DNA of 64,000 nt from the NCBI GenBank assembly GCA_964030785.1, contig OZ034971.1, positions 44,936,304-45,000,303 of the forward strand. Reading direction: 5' to 3'. This document shows positions 46,881-57,953 of this stretch, piece by piece; positions within the stretch are counted from its first letter, which is position 1, and each line of letters begins with the position of its first letter. This stretch comes from Siderastrea siderea. Lineage: Eukaryota; Cnidaria; Anthozoa; Scleractinia; Rhizangiidae. The notes beneath the pieces are model-generated. The model was given only the letters and a program-made list of their open reading frames with translations. It was not told the DNA's origin and did not search any database. The position numbers and the translations under genes are program-made.

Positions 46881-48329
46881 CTATTCATTCTGAAAAGAAA
46901 ATGCTCTTGCAAGCTCCCTTCCAGAGAAAAACAAACCACTTGCACCGCACACCAAACCAAACACTATCACCACTATCTTTGTCAAAATGCTATACCAGGG
47001 AGTCTTGCTCCACTTGAGAATCAGGTGAAACACACAGGGGAAAACAAAAGAAAGACATGTACCAGTGAAGCTTCCGACAAATCCCATCAGCAAACCAAAG
47101 TGTGGTACAATGACTGCCAGGAATAAAGCAAATGTAAGAAGCATGACTCGTGTCAGGAGAACCCAGAACCAGTGGTACTTGCTTTCTTCGCCAAGATGGG
47201 GAAAATATGGTAAAACCTTGGCATCCCAGGTTTCTAACACAACAAACATACAAAGGGGGAAGGCCAGGAATACGTTGGTGACAACCAGGGCTGTGGCAAC
47301 GATGTTGAACACTGGACTTATACTCATGTTGACCGTGATGACTTGTTCAGTCTGGTAGCCAAACCTGAGAACGGACAACAAACCGAGAAGAACCTTGACA
47401 ACTGCAGCCAGAGCAAATGCACTGTTCATCATCATGGGAAACTGCTTTGGCTCTTTCATGCTGCCTTCAACGCCAGGAAACACAGCATGGGCACAGTAGC
47501 TGAACACAATGATTCCAAATCCAATAGGAAACTTCTGAATATCAAAAGGAGGAATGTTAGAGAGGGACATGTCACGGTATTCGGTGATGCAGTAGATGAT
47601 GATGGTAGCGATACCGGACAGCAAAGCAAACACGGAGATCATGCTGATCCACGCAATGACTGACACGCGCGTGATGAAGATTCCAGGTAACGCAACATAT
47701 GCGCAGACGACTGCCCATTGATAGATATCAAGAGGGGTAAGATCGTTCAAGATATCGTTGAATACGGTGGCGAGGAGAACAATATACATGATCACACCAC
47801 CATACATCTCGCACACTTGGACCACGCTTACGATTCGATTCCCCCATCCTGGCCACGCCGCTTCTCCGACCTCTGGGTAGTTAACGTAGGCGCGCTTGAT
47901 CTGCCTAGTACGTTTGGATTGCACGTACAGACAGTCGACCAGTAGCTTGCCGGTGTAACAGCATATTGCAGCCACTACAACAATGATAGCCACAGAGGCC
48001 CAACCTCCCATCATAACTGCATACGGCACCCCAAGGATACCTGTACCCTGGATAAGATTGGTCACATTCCAGCCAGCGAGCCAAGCTGACGCGCGTCGGT
48101 CGTCCGAAGGCTTTTCCAGGATGGAAACAGTCAGTGTAGCGCTTCGGAGCTTTCGCATGCTCTCTGCAAAGCTTGATTTCCTCAAGGGGGACGTATCGTC
48201 TGGAGCAAACAGCAAAGGCGAATCTTCGTCCACAGTCTGCAGAGAAGGTTTGTGTAATGTGATCGCTTCGCCATCTTGTACAGGGGACTTACTGCTGGAC
48301 AGAGCTGAAGCCGCAGAGCCACTGTCCAT
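46881..48329 (-). CDS. VIAAT/SLC32-like vesicular amino-acid transporter, gene 3 (copy B, intact)
   Basis: This 482-residue, single-exon protein is the only intact gene 3. The N-tail has EDSPLL (35-40). The GWNVTNLIQG core starts at 86, CCYTGKLLVDCLY at about 123, VFSYCAHAVFPG lies at 275-286, and a VPHFGLLMGFVGSFTGT block precedes the last two membrane segments. The start has AAAATGG context, about 840 bp from the oppositely oriented gene 4. The site where copy A carries its transposon (codon 355, TNVFLA) is uninterrupted here. The family role is vesicular loading of GABA, glycine or related amino acids. A lysosomal or synaptic-vesicle location is plausible from the dileucine motif but unproven. 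Confidence 0.9.
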   Translation of the reverse strand: MDSGSAASALSSSKSPVQDGEAITLHKPSLQTVDEDSPLLFAPDDTSPLRKSSFAESMRKLRSATLTVSILEKPSDDRRASAWLAGWNVTNLIQGTGILGVPYAVMMGGWASVAIIVVVAAICCYTGKLLVDCLYVQSKRTRQIKRAYVNYPEVGEAAWPGWGNRIVSVVQVCEMYGGVIMYIVLLATVFNDILNDLTPLDIYQWAVVCAYVALPGIFITRVSVIAWISMISVFALLSGIATIIIYCITEYRDMSLSNIPPFDIQKFPIGFGIIVFSYCAHAVFPGVEGSMKEPKQFPMMMNSAFALAAVVKVLLGLLSVLRFGYQTEQVITVNMSISPVFNIVATALVVTNVFLAFPLCMFVVLETWDAKVLPYFPHLGEESKYHWFWVLLTRVMLLTFALFLAVIVPHFGLLMGFVGSFTGTCLSFVFPCVFHLILKWSKTPWYSILTKIVVIVFGLVCGASGLFFSGRELARAFSFQNE

Positions 48330-49170
48330 TTTTGCAGCTCTCTTTCAAGATTTAATACTGATTCAAACTTTTTCCAAGCGGACAACTTCTTCCTATTCTA
48401 AAAAGTTCGACGAGGAGTCTATAAAACAGCTTTCTAATACAAGGCTATCGCCGCTGTTTTTAGAGGTCCCAATACAAGATCGTCGAAGTCTGCATCAAGA
48501 GACACATGTTATCTCTGACGTGACTCCGTGTTGTGTATTTCACACTCCTTTTACGGTAATCGGAGATTGAAAACCGACTGTTTCAACCAATTATATTTGA
48601 GGCAAAAGACTTCGCCATCGCAAGAGCGTAACAAGTCCGGTCCGGCTGTGCAAAGATTTGTAAACGTCCGACTGTGAACAATAGAAACCTAACCGCTTCT
48701 TATCACAACTTCTTGGCAAGTAGGCTCTTTGTAACAAGTTTATTGCAGGAACAGTGAAAGGTCAGTTAAGGTCAAAATCACTTCGTAAATAGCACAGATT
48801 GATTTGCATATCCCAAAACGAGATTATCTTACACGAACATTACACGTAACACGCTCCTTCGGTGTTTAGACAACTCTTCCCTTTTATGGAAATCGAAGGC
48901 GGGATTTCTATAAATTGAACCAATCATGTTTGAGGCACCAGGCAACAGCGTGACAGAAGCGTGACAGTAAAGTACGCTTGTAAGCACTTTCGCGACCTTA
49001 CGGACAACGTGTTTGTAGGAACAATTGTTTAATTGCATGCGGATTCTTATTCTTTTACCCAGGGTTTATCTAAACACGACAGATTCCCGCTGAGTTGTCT
49101 ACTTGTGCTCCACTGGTGTTTCAAGTTCCGTGCGTTTCGATTTTTCCGCGATTTTTAGACTGTTGCCCCG
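48330..49170. promoter_or_regulatory. Divergent promoter region between intact genes 3 and 4 (copy B)
   Basis: This 841-bp spacer lies between head-to-head start codons. TATAAATT at 48909-48916 lies about 255 bp before the gene 4 ATG. The spacer is nearly the same as in copy A, with a few small indels (for example an extra GACAGAAGCGT repeat near 48950). It is the best candidate for a shared regulatory region of two active transporters. Confidence 0.5.
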
Positions 49171-50664
49171 ATGGCGAACGAAGGTGACCTTGAAAACGAT
49201 TTGCAGCTTGCTTTGTCTCAATCACTGACCCCAAGAGGCAGTGATAATGAAACAAAGAAAGAAGCAAGCTACGAACTCCGTATAGTGGACAAGAAAACGG
49301 TGTCACAGTCCACAGAAAGGTCTCCACTGTTAGGCGTCGATCCCGAAGAGCCGGTATCGCCTACATCAGCGTGGAATACTAACTTCAAACGTTTCCGTTC
49401 GTTCACCGTGTCTCACTTCACCATTTCCCTGGTAGAAAAGGAGTGTTTGGACAGACAAGCCTCCGCCATCTTGGCTGGCTGGAACGTGACGAATCTCATA
49501 CAAGGCATGGGCATCCTTGGTGTTCCCTATGCCGTTAGGGAGGGAGGAGTGGCTGCGGTGATTTGTATCTTTATCGTGGCATTGTTCTGTGACGTCACAG
49601 GAATACTCCTGGTTGATTGTTTGTATGAAATCTCACCTCGCAGCAAACTGAGAAAAAGAGTGCGTGAGTCATATCCTGACATTGGAGATGCCGTATGGCC
49701 GGGAGTTGGAGGCAAGGTGGTTAGTGTTGTTCAGACAATAGAACTCTATGCAGCAGCAATGTTGTATCTTATCCTTCTAACGACCATGTTTGCCCAGATA
49801 ACAGAAAAGTATGTACCACTCAGTCTGAATGAATGGGCTGTCATCTGTGCCGTAGCTGTTCTCCCAAGTGTCTTCATCAAAAGATTGTCTCTAATTGCAT
49901 GGATGAGCATGTTAGCTGTATTTTCCCTGATGTCTGCACTGATCATCATGATGGCGTATTGCATTCTTCAGAGCGACCAGTGGACGTGGAACAATATACC
50001 ATCCTTCCACATCAGTACATTTCCTGTTGGCTTTGGTATTGTAACGTTTAGTTACTGCGCTCATGCTGTGTTTCCCGGCATCGAAGGCAGCATGAAAGAA
50101 CCAAAAAACTTCAACAAAATGATGCATGTTTCATTTTTCATCTCAGCTATTATGAAAACACTGTTTGGCCTATTTGCTGTACTAACATTTGGCATTTTAA
50201 CAGACCAAGTGTTTACTGTAAACTTGGCAGAAAATGTAGCATTTAACACTGCAGCAACTGTCCTGGTTGCTATCAATGTGTTTTTCTCTTTTCCTCTCCC
50301 ACTCTTTGTTGTGGTAGAAACATTTGACAACAATCTTGGCCCCTACTTTCCACATTTGGCAAAAGGAACAAAATATCATTGGTATTGGCTGCTACTAACA
50401 AGAACAATTCTTGTAACCTTCGCACTTTTCATTGCTCTTGTTGTTCCACATTTTGGCCTTCTAATGGGTTTTGTCGGCAGTTTTACTGGAACGTGTCTGT
50501 CTTTTGGGTTCCCGTGCATAGCCCACCTCAAACTACGATGGAAGTATCTCCGCTGGTATCACATCACAGGCGAGATTGTTCTTATCGTCTTCGGAGTTCT
50601 TGCAGGAGGACTTGGTTTGGTGTATTCAGGAAAAGCTCTCGTGGATTCTTTTCGCACATTTTAG
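49171..50664 (+). CDS. VIAAT/SLC32-like vesicular amino-acid transporter, gene 4 (copy B, intact)
   Basis: This 497-residue, single-exon protein is the most diverged of the four paralogs. It has VEKECLDRQASAI where the others have EKPSDDRRA. The N-tail has ERSPLL (49-54), the core GWNVTNLIQG starts at 103, and CAHAVFPGIEGSM and VPHFGLLMGFVGSFTGT are present. About eleven hydrophobic segments span 106 to the C-end. It is the only cassette gene on the plus strand. Copy A retains a 370-bp-deleted version. The start context is CCGATGG, and a splice-acceptor-like TTTTTAG lies about 14 bp upstream, so a 5'-UTR intron is possible. The substrate is unknown. Confidence 0.9.
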   Translation: MANEGDLENDLQLALSQSLTPRGSDNETKKEASYELRIVDKKTVSQSTERSPLLGVDPEEPVSPTSAWNTNFKRFRSFTVSHFTISLVEKECLDRQASAILAGWNVTNLIQGMGILGVPYAVREGGVAAVICIFIVALFCDVTGILLVDCLYEISPRSKLRKRVRESYPDIGDAVWPGVGGKVVSVVQTIELYAAAMLYLILLTTMFAQITEKYVPLSLNEWAVICAVAVLPSVFIKRLSLIAWMSMLAVFSLMSALIIMMAYCILQSDQWTWNNIPSFHISTFPVGFGIVTFSYCAHAVFPGIEGSMKEPKNFNKMMHVSFFISAIMKTLFGLFAVLTFGILTDQVFTVNLAENVAFNTAATVLVAINVFFSFPLPLFVVVETFDNNLGPYFPHLAKGTKYHWYWLLLTRTILVTFALFIALVVPHFGLLMGFVGSFTGTCLSFGFPCIAHLKLRWKYLRWYHITGEIVLIVFGVLAGGLGLVYSGKALVDSFRTF

Positions 50665-52939
50665 GATGTATAACATAATTTATATACACAAACGTTGAAG
50701 GTAGACTAAAAGGCAATTTTGCTTTGCATTTGAAATGTGCAAACTCTAAGGTTAAAACATGACCATTTAAAACATGACCATTGGTGGCTTTTTCTGCTTC
50801 TCTCACACCAACAGGCTAAATGTTCAGATTAGTGGATCTCAATCCATTTTGTTTGTTTCTTTTTTTCAATGAATGTCGAGTGTTTCAGAATTCTTATTGG
50901 CAGCAGTGAGAAGAGGCCCTTCTTGAGGTAAATTCCAACAAGCCACGCAGCATTGAGTCAGCAAAAAAATCAAATGAAATGACAACGAACAACAAGGTTG
51001 CTGTTGTGAAATCACAACTGGGACAGAAATGAGCAAGATCACTAGATGACATTCTGACAGAAGCACGCAAACTTTCTAAAACTTGGCAGATGCCATGTTT
51101 TAAAATTGAGATGATGGATGTGCATACACTCCCTGACAGGGCCCAGTGTAAAATCCAGTTGTTAGTTGGGTTGTGAACATCGGAGTTTGCATGCTAACCC
51201 CTTAAGCCTCAATAATCAACATGCTTGTTCTCCTCTCTGTTGTTCTGATAGTTCTTGTGGTACTTGTTGGGAGAGTTTGATTAAACAACAATACATTCCA
51301 TGTTTGGTGATCATTTCCATTATATTTCTTAAGTGCTTTTAAGGACGGTGCCTCTGTTACTGTGCATGCGTTCTGCGCATCTCGGGATATTCGGGTTTCT
51401 TAAGGAATTTGCCCCCTAATGCACAATGTTTTTACGCGGTTTATGACTATGTGGGAAAAGCAGATCTTAGCAAGGGCTATCAGAATCCAAAAAGAAAATT
51501 GGGGGTAACCACACATTTTTCAGAGATAATCGAGCTTAAAATTGGAAAGAAATTGCCATACATTCTTTGTATCTTAACGCTTTTTTAGAATTATGGTTGC
51601 TTAATTATCTCTGAAAAATGCGCGGTTACCCACATTTTTCTTTTTGGATTCCAATAACCCTTGCTAAGATCTACTTTTTCCCCATAGTCATAACCTTTGC
51701 AAAAATACTTCTGTATTAGGAGGCACCGTCTTTAAATATGTTTGATCATGTAGTGATTTTGTGAGGAGAAAGTCAATGCTTGCAGATTATTGGGGCTTTC
51801 AGGGTTTTTAACACAAAATGAATGTTTCCTTGCCCCATTCAACTACAGTTCAATCCTAACAACTCAAAATGCCAGGGAACCGCAGCTGTTCCAGACATTT
51901 GTTAAAAACTGAAGCAGGGGAACTGCTCTCCACTCTTCCTTTTTTTATTGTATCCATTTCACAGAAAATTGTTTTTCCAAACCGCATACCTAGGCAACTA
52001 TTTATTGCAATGCTTCATTTTGCAGTTTAGTAGGAAAGGGTTGTATCTTGTTAGTTTCTAGCAGATTTTCAAAGATTTTTCTGAAAGCAAAGAGCATAGT
52101 CTGCTAACAGCTTTCCCTGGACAAGCACCCTGGAAGGCCTGTTTGCAGGCTTCTAGGTAAATAATGTTCTGAAAAAGAACAAGATTAAATAACAAATTTG
52201 TTGCTGTGGAATAACCTTGTCCTGTCACGCTGTCAGGGTTGTCCCTAACAGCCGGCTGCTGGCAGAATTAACCAGCTACTTGGGTTGTTTGTGCCGGCTA
52301 CTTTTGTGATATATATGTTTTTTAAAGACAAATTATTAGTTCATTACGTTGAGTTCTGAGAATTACAAGTAGAAAACCGCTGAAGCCATGAGTTTATAAA
52401 AATAAAATTGAAAAGTTATGATTACTTTTGGGACTGTTATTATTGAAAATTTGTGCTTAGAATCAAGGAAATTCCGTTTCTGGGGACTTAAAACGTAAAA
52501 ATTTCCTGGCAGGGGCATGCCTCCAGACCTCCCGGGAAGGGATCACCTTTGGTGCTCGATAATCACTTACCAGCTACTTAGAAATTCTTGCCAGCTACTT
52601 GAAAAGTTGTGGACAGCCCTGGCTGTGGCAGGCACAAACTTTCACTAGCTTCAAATGTCGCTGGGAAGGGTGTCTGATAATTTTGGATAATTTTAGTCAT
52701 TTTAATACACAGCATTCATGGAAAGCAGGCATACTTTATTCTAGTAGTTATAGTATTTGTGGTTAGAAATTATACCATTAGTTTAAATAGCAAAGGTGAT
52801 AAATAGTTGTAAATTGATATGAATTGGAGTATGCTATTTGTTTAATTAATTTATAATCATTTGTAAATTAGGCCTGATGTTTTAACCATGTTTAAATTAA
52901 GTTAAAGGTAAAAAAAAACACTCCTTTCATGAGAAGAAA
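50665..52939. other. 3' flank of gene 4 (copy B), no gene seen
   Basis: This is collinear with copy A 25090-28140 minus the GTCCGG element (empty site at about 52635). No coding sequence or RNA gene is recognised. Confidence 0.45.
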
Positions 52940-53345
52940 TTAATAATGATAATAATAATAATTTAATAACTTATATATCGCTATTTACATACACTGATCA
53001 ATAGCGCTTTACAGAAATAATGAAAATAAAATTATGAAGAAATGTATATATGCTATATTACATATGTACAAAAATACCAGCTACAATTTGATAAAAACTA
53101 AAAACAACATAAGAAAAATATATTAAGATTATTAATAAATAGAAAATACATTGAAATGCTGACCTAAATAAAACGTCTTAAGTTTACTTTTAAAAACACC
53201 AAGTGTCGTGGGAACACGCAGGTCAGCTGGCAGGCTGTTCCATAAAGGCGGGGCAGTGAAGTTCATAGAGAGCTGCCAGTGTGAGTATTTAGGTGTGTCC
53301 ATAATAAGTCTAGCAGCATGTGAAAATCGCCAACTCATTTGCCGC
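52940..53345 (-). mobile_element. CR1/L2-like LINE 3' remnant (copy B)
   Basis: The minus-strand frame contains RQMSWRFSHAARLIMDTP, then APPLWNSLPADLRVPTTLGVFKSKLKTFYL. Compared with copy A it retains an upstream portion but has lost about 220 bp in the middle. The AAT microsatellite marks the 3' end. Confidence 0.7.
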
Positions 53346-53506
53346 AATAAACAGTTACCTTAACATGCTTGGATGCATCCAGGAAGTGGTAAAACTGAAA
53401 ATACTTAGGGAAACTCAACATTTTTTACTCCTTGTCTTGGTCCTCATGACATAGGACATGCACAATTGTCATGAAAAACATAGTGTTCGCAACTGCCTAA
53501 AAATAA

Positions 53507-53645
53507 TAATAGTAGTAGTAGTAGTAGTAATAGTGGTAGTGGTAGTGGTAGTGGTAATGGTAGTGGTAGTGGTAGTGGTAGTGGTAGTGGTAGTGGTAGT
53601 GGTAGTGGTAGTGGTAGTGGTAGTAGTAGTAGTAGTAGTAGTAGC
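53507..53645. repeat. (TAGTGG)n minisatellite, expanded
   Basis: Nearly pure TAG and TAGTGG units run for about 140 bp, longer and more uniform than the copy A array (28711-28810). Predicted poly-Val or poly-Thr proteins are artefacts of this array. Confidence 0.9.
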
Positions 53646-53934
53646 TTTTGGGCTGTACTTTGTTTTCATCTGTGAGTAATGGAGTCCCTATGAAACAAAA
53701 GCAAACGAAGCAAAAGGCAGGTAATGTATATAGCTGCGTGAGGTGGCTCAAAGGTTTTAGTCTGTGGATATGGGATGAGAGTGCTATTATTGTCAAGCTT
53801 CAGACCAATACTTTCCTGTGGTGCTTTTTGTCTGTAGGGGCTTTTGAGTCTGAGAGAAATTTTCCCGGATTATTACTTGAATAGAAGCCATTGACTAATA
53901 CCATGACATTGTTCCTATTTCCGATATAATATTT

Positions 53935-54824
53935 TATTAATATTGGCGACCAAAAGTAAACATAGGCACGCAAAGCGTGCGTGAGCTATTTTGTAGCTGT
54001 CAATGAGAGGTACGGAAATGGTTATTGAATGAACGTGCGTGTACCAAGGTACACTACTGTGATGTTGGTTATTTGAGTAGCGTTGAGCATTCGAAAAGTA
54101 TTGGTTTTTAGACAGAGTTTACCTTATAAGTGGAGCTGTGTCCGATATTGTGCAACCTCGTTCCCAGGGCTTCTTACAGATTTGGGGGTGATCAAAGATC
54201 AATGTTTGAGTTTATATTAGTGGTTTCGAATTCGTATGCGTCATTGATCAATAGATGGTACGCTAATGCGTACAAGTGTGGCTTCAAATTACGACAAAAC
54301 AAGAAGAAAGTGAGATAAAATCTGTAAAATAACTGACAACAGTGTGAATATGGGACAAACAAAATAATACAAAACAGTCCTTTCTGAAGCTCATTCTCAG
54401 ATGTTTCTCGGCAGCTCAATGGATTGAAATTTAATTTTGTGGCTTTCAAATGGAAAGAATATTTTTCCATGGACAAATATTTTGGATCTAGTAGGAAGCG
54501 TAACTTGTCACAAAAATTAATTCTGTAATGTTTGAACCAGAAGAGAATAGCCGATCTTGAAAGTCACGTACGTCTTCTTCTTGCGTGACATCATGCTTGA
54601 CGAACGTGGCAACTCCCGTATCCAGACAAATATGTAGATAAGCTCTGTTTTATTATCCACATTATTTCACTCGGACTTACATTTTGGAACACACGGCTAA
54701 AATCGAGTAATAAGCGTGCCTTGTTAGAAAAGATCATGCCATTGTGTGACTTGTGCAAGTCTTGCGTGACTAGTCACGTAGCAAAATGATAAAAAACGCC
54801 AGAAACATCGCACGTACTGACATA
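53935..54824. other. Start of copy-B-only interval, no gene seen
   Basis: This is AT-rich sequence with no counterpart in copy A. No gene is recognised on either strand. Confidence 0.4.
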
Positions 54825-55382
54825 CCGTGTGGTTGACTGTGGCACTAATTTTTTCGGGATTCATATTTTTATGACTTTCGCGGTTTTTTCACGATTCGCA
54901 AAAAAAGTTCCCGCGGAAAAAATAATTCCCGCAAAAATTTACTCCATTGTCGAAATTATATACAAACATCGCCTTTTACATGTCATGTAATATTATGTTA
55001 GTGTCCATTTACTTAAACCGTCTCTTTCGTTCAAAAATAAAACGAAATTAGAAGCAAAACATTCAGAAATAAAACGATGAAATTGCAGTCGGTACATTAC
55101 AAGTATTAAGCTGTTAAAAGCTTTAGAAGGTACTCCATTGATTTACTGATTTAACGTGTTATACATCTCCATGTTGTTCACCTGCATTCGATTGTTTATA
55201 CTCAAAAACGAGAATGTTATAATTCCAAATAGAAGGTGGCTTACGGAAAATCGCAAAAATTAATTCCAAGCAAGAATAAACAGTTTCCCCAATCGCAAAA
55301 AATTAGTCCTGCAAAACACACACACAAAAAAAAATCACCATTCACAAAATTAAACTCCCGCAAAAATATTGGTGCCACACGG
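54825..55382. mobile_element. Tc1/mariner-like MITE, CCGTGTGG termini, TA target
   Basis: The tips are CCGTGTGG and CCACACGG with TA outside both ends. Internal CGCAAAAA and TTCCCGC units recur in both orientations. It is 558 bp long and has no transposase. A 2-bp TA target suggests Tc1/mariner, but the short tip repeat makes this tentative. Confidence 0.5.
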
Positions 55383-57130
55383 TAGTGGTCTCAGCTTCAC
55401 TGAAGCCACACAAAAATCAGTGGTTGTGTTTAGCGAATAAATTTTGTTTTGATGAGCGTGTGAAAGTAAGATACAAAATTGGGTGAAAATAATATTAAGG
55501 GATGTTTTGTTATGTAGAGAGGTGGTAATGGGCAAAGGAATCGTTGGAATTTTAAATGAGCGAATTCGAGAATAATGGAGTGGTTGGCCTCTGTGGTAAA
55601 CAACGTGAATTTTATCACGTGGAGTACACGTGATCAACTCATGGCCAAATTGTGCTTTAATAGGCCCGGGGGGGGGGGGGATTTTATCGCAGGGCCAGGC
55701 AGTCATCTGATAATGTTTAGTGTGGGTCGTTTCACGTGCAAAGAACGTGTTATGTTGATTGAGTGTGAGATCAGATTACTGTTTTGGGTAAACAAGTGGT
55801 GTTTTGTCACGTACAAACATGTGATGAGACAAAGTTCAATGGCGAGTCACGAGACTTTCATGAGACTGTCATAAGTTCGTTTTCGGCGCTTTTATTGGCT
55901 TTCGCGACAGCTAGAGTTGTGTAACAAAAGGGAGAAACTTAAAAGGAAGCGGGGAATGAGTAAATTTATGCGTTTTTCGTAATCTGAAAAATAATAACCG
56001 ATGTTTGTGTCTATAAAACTGCGAAACGAATCTTGCGTAGAGCTGTTGCGTTTTTGTCTTCGTATCGGAGGTGATAATTGCTTTGATTTGATTTGATTTG
56101 ATTTGATTGTCTGCTGATCTTTCCGCTCAAACTTTGTACAAACAATCCCGCTACCGCCACGCAGCCTAACCAGAAACCCATTTCTCTGATAAGTCACCTC
56201 TGACTTTGCGCTTAGCAGGTCGCACGTACGAGCAACGTTTATGCCACCCATACAATCTTTTTCCTTGTCGACCTTGTGCCTTTGACAGACCTAGTGATCA
56301 AGTGGCATGGGCATTAATTTCAAAACCTACCAAAAGGTGCGCACAATAATTCGTTTTAGTTCGAAATTCACGATTCTGCCCTTTTTATACCTTCAAACTA
56401 TTTGCCATCTATTTACCATCATTTACTATGGGACATCCCTGCACAGAAGTCATGTTATTTCTTACACTCTAAAGTTGAACCATATAACTCAAAACGTAAG
56501 TTGTGCGCATGCGTACAAAGGATTATTTACTAGAACTCGCTTCCGCTCACGTGTAAACCAGGTTTGTGCTGACGATTCGTTTTCTAAGGAAGTCTACCAC
56601 AAGAAAGCCAGCCATTTCTATTTGATATATAAATATCCAACATCAAGCGAATGAAATCCGGACACTTCCGTAGTGTCGCTTTAGTAGCAGAATTTTCCGT
56701 GCGTTGTCATCTGCATTTTTGTTCCGGCCCCGACAACTAGCCTTTCGGTAAAATTCGACAGTCGTCGGGAATGCCGAACATGGTCCACCCAAAAACCAAC
56801 CAACCAAGCAACCAACCAACCAAAGAACCAACCTTCCCAGAAACTTGAGGCTGCATGCCGACTATGAGGCTATTTTGTGGACAAAATAGCTCAATAAACG
56901 GTACACACCCTTATTCTCCCAAAAGGCCTTGCGCGCCGCGCTTGCTGTTTTATGAATTTCGTGTAAAACGAAATTGTTTCTGAGCGGAGTTTCTTTCAAA
57001 ATCCGTTTCCTCCGGAACCATGTTGTCGAAAATTGTCCACAAGCATGCAGGAATTTATTCTTCAATTATCAGGCTGTTGTTTCCTGGAACTATTTTGTGA
57101 CTGAGACGGCCAAACGTATTTTTTTTGCTC
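55383..57130. other. Intergenic, no gene seen
   Basis: It contains a (TTTGA)n pentanucleotide run near 56077-56110 and an (AACC)n run near 56790-56835. Open frames are short and have no recognisable domain. Confidence 0.4.
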
Positions 57131-57133
57131 TTA

Positions 57134-57953
57134 TGCACCTATCAATTTAAAGCCGGCGGGGGGGGAGGCAGGGCATGGGGTGGGGATTTGATTGTTATTG
57201 TTGGCCCTGGGGTGGGGCTTTTGACTGATCTTGCCTTCCCGGGGGAGGGGATATTTGAATTTGTCTCCGCCCAACGTGGATCTTTTTGAAGGCCAACTTG
57301 AACGAAAGAGACTGAGACTGAAATTACTTTTCCCACGTCACGCATCCGCTCTACGTCCTTAAAATCATAATGCATGTCCACGAGATCGAGAATCAGATAA
57401 TCAAAGAATTTGACCGTTTTATCTCCATATTTTCGATTAATTTAGAGTTTTTTGTTGTTGTTGTTGATTTGAACGTTTTTAGACATTGCAGTATCGAGGT
57501 AAACAGGGATAAAGAGAAACCAAGTCGATTTTTTGGCCAATGCAAATGATCAGTGTACGGGCCAGTTGCTGCAATGACTGCTCTTTTCAGATGTTGTGCT
57601 TTCTGCAGCCTTTGCAGAAAACACGAACTGTTTCTTAAAGAATCTGTTGATTTTTTAATTCGATATACACAGTGTATTAAACGCAGATTGAATTTTTATA
57701 AAATAGTACCTTTGGAGATGTAGTAACGTTGAGAAGTGAAAATTATGAGTTTTCCTGTTTTCCTTGCGTCTTTCTTGCATCCAGCCAGGGAATGATTGAC
57801 AGCAATATGCCTCCCGGGGTGGGGAAATTTTTGTGCATTTGACTGGAATGGTTTGCCCGTGGGCAGGGAATTTGACGGCAAATTTTTGAAAAATGTCAAA
57901 TCCCCACCCCATGCCCTGCCTCCCCCCCCGCCGGCTTTAAATTGATAGGTGCA
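57134..57953. mobile_element. TTA-target TIR element, TGCACCTATCAATTTAAAGC termini
   Basis: Inverted ends of about 56 bp start TGCACCTATCAATTTAAAG, continue through a G/C run and GGCAGGGCATGGGG, and are almost perfect. TTA flanks both sides (57131-57133 and 57954-57956). The 820-bp interior has no transposase. The target size and the tip layout (AT-rich tip then a G-run) resemble the 9613-10095 family, but the tip sequences differ. Confidence 0.75.

Larger units (their letters stand above)
32937..53933. repeat. Segmental duplication, copy B
   Basis: It is collinear with 1-29098. It is shorter because it lacks the 4.9-kb long-TIR element, the gene 3 insert, the CAGGGTCTGG element and the GTCCGG element. 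It has an intact gene 3 and gene 4 where copy A is damaged, and a damaged gene 1 where copy A is intact. The left boundary may lie further left, since copy A runs off the window. Confidence 0.9.

Noticed and set aside
53458..53796. Poly-Val, poly-Thr and Tyr-His frames, with similar ones at 28613-28961
   Set aside because: They are translations of the TAGTGG minisatellite.
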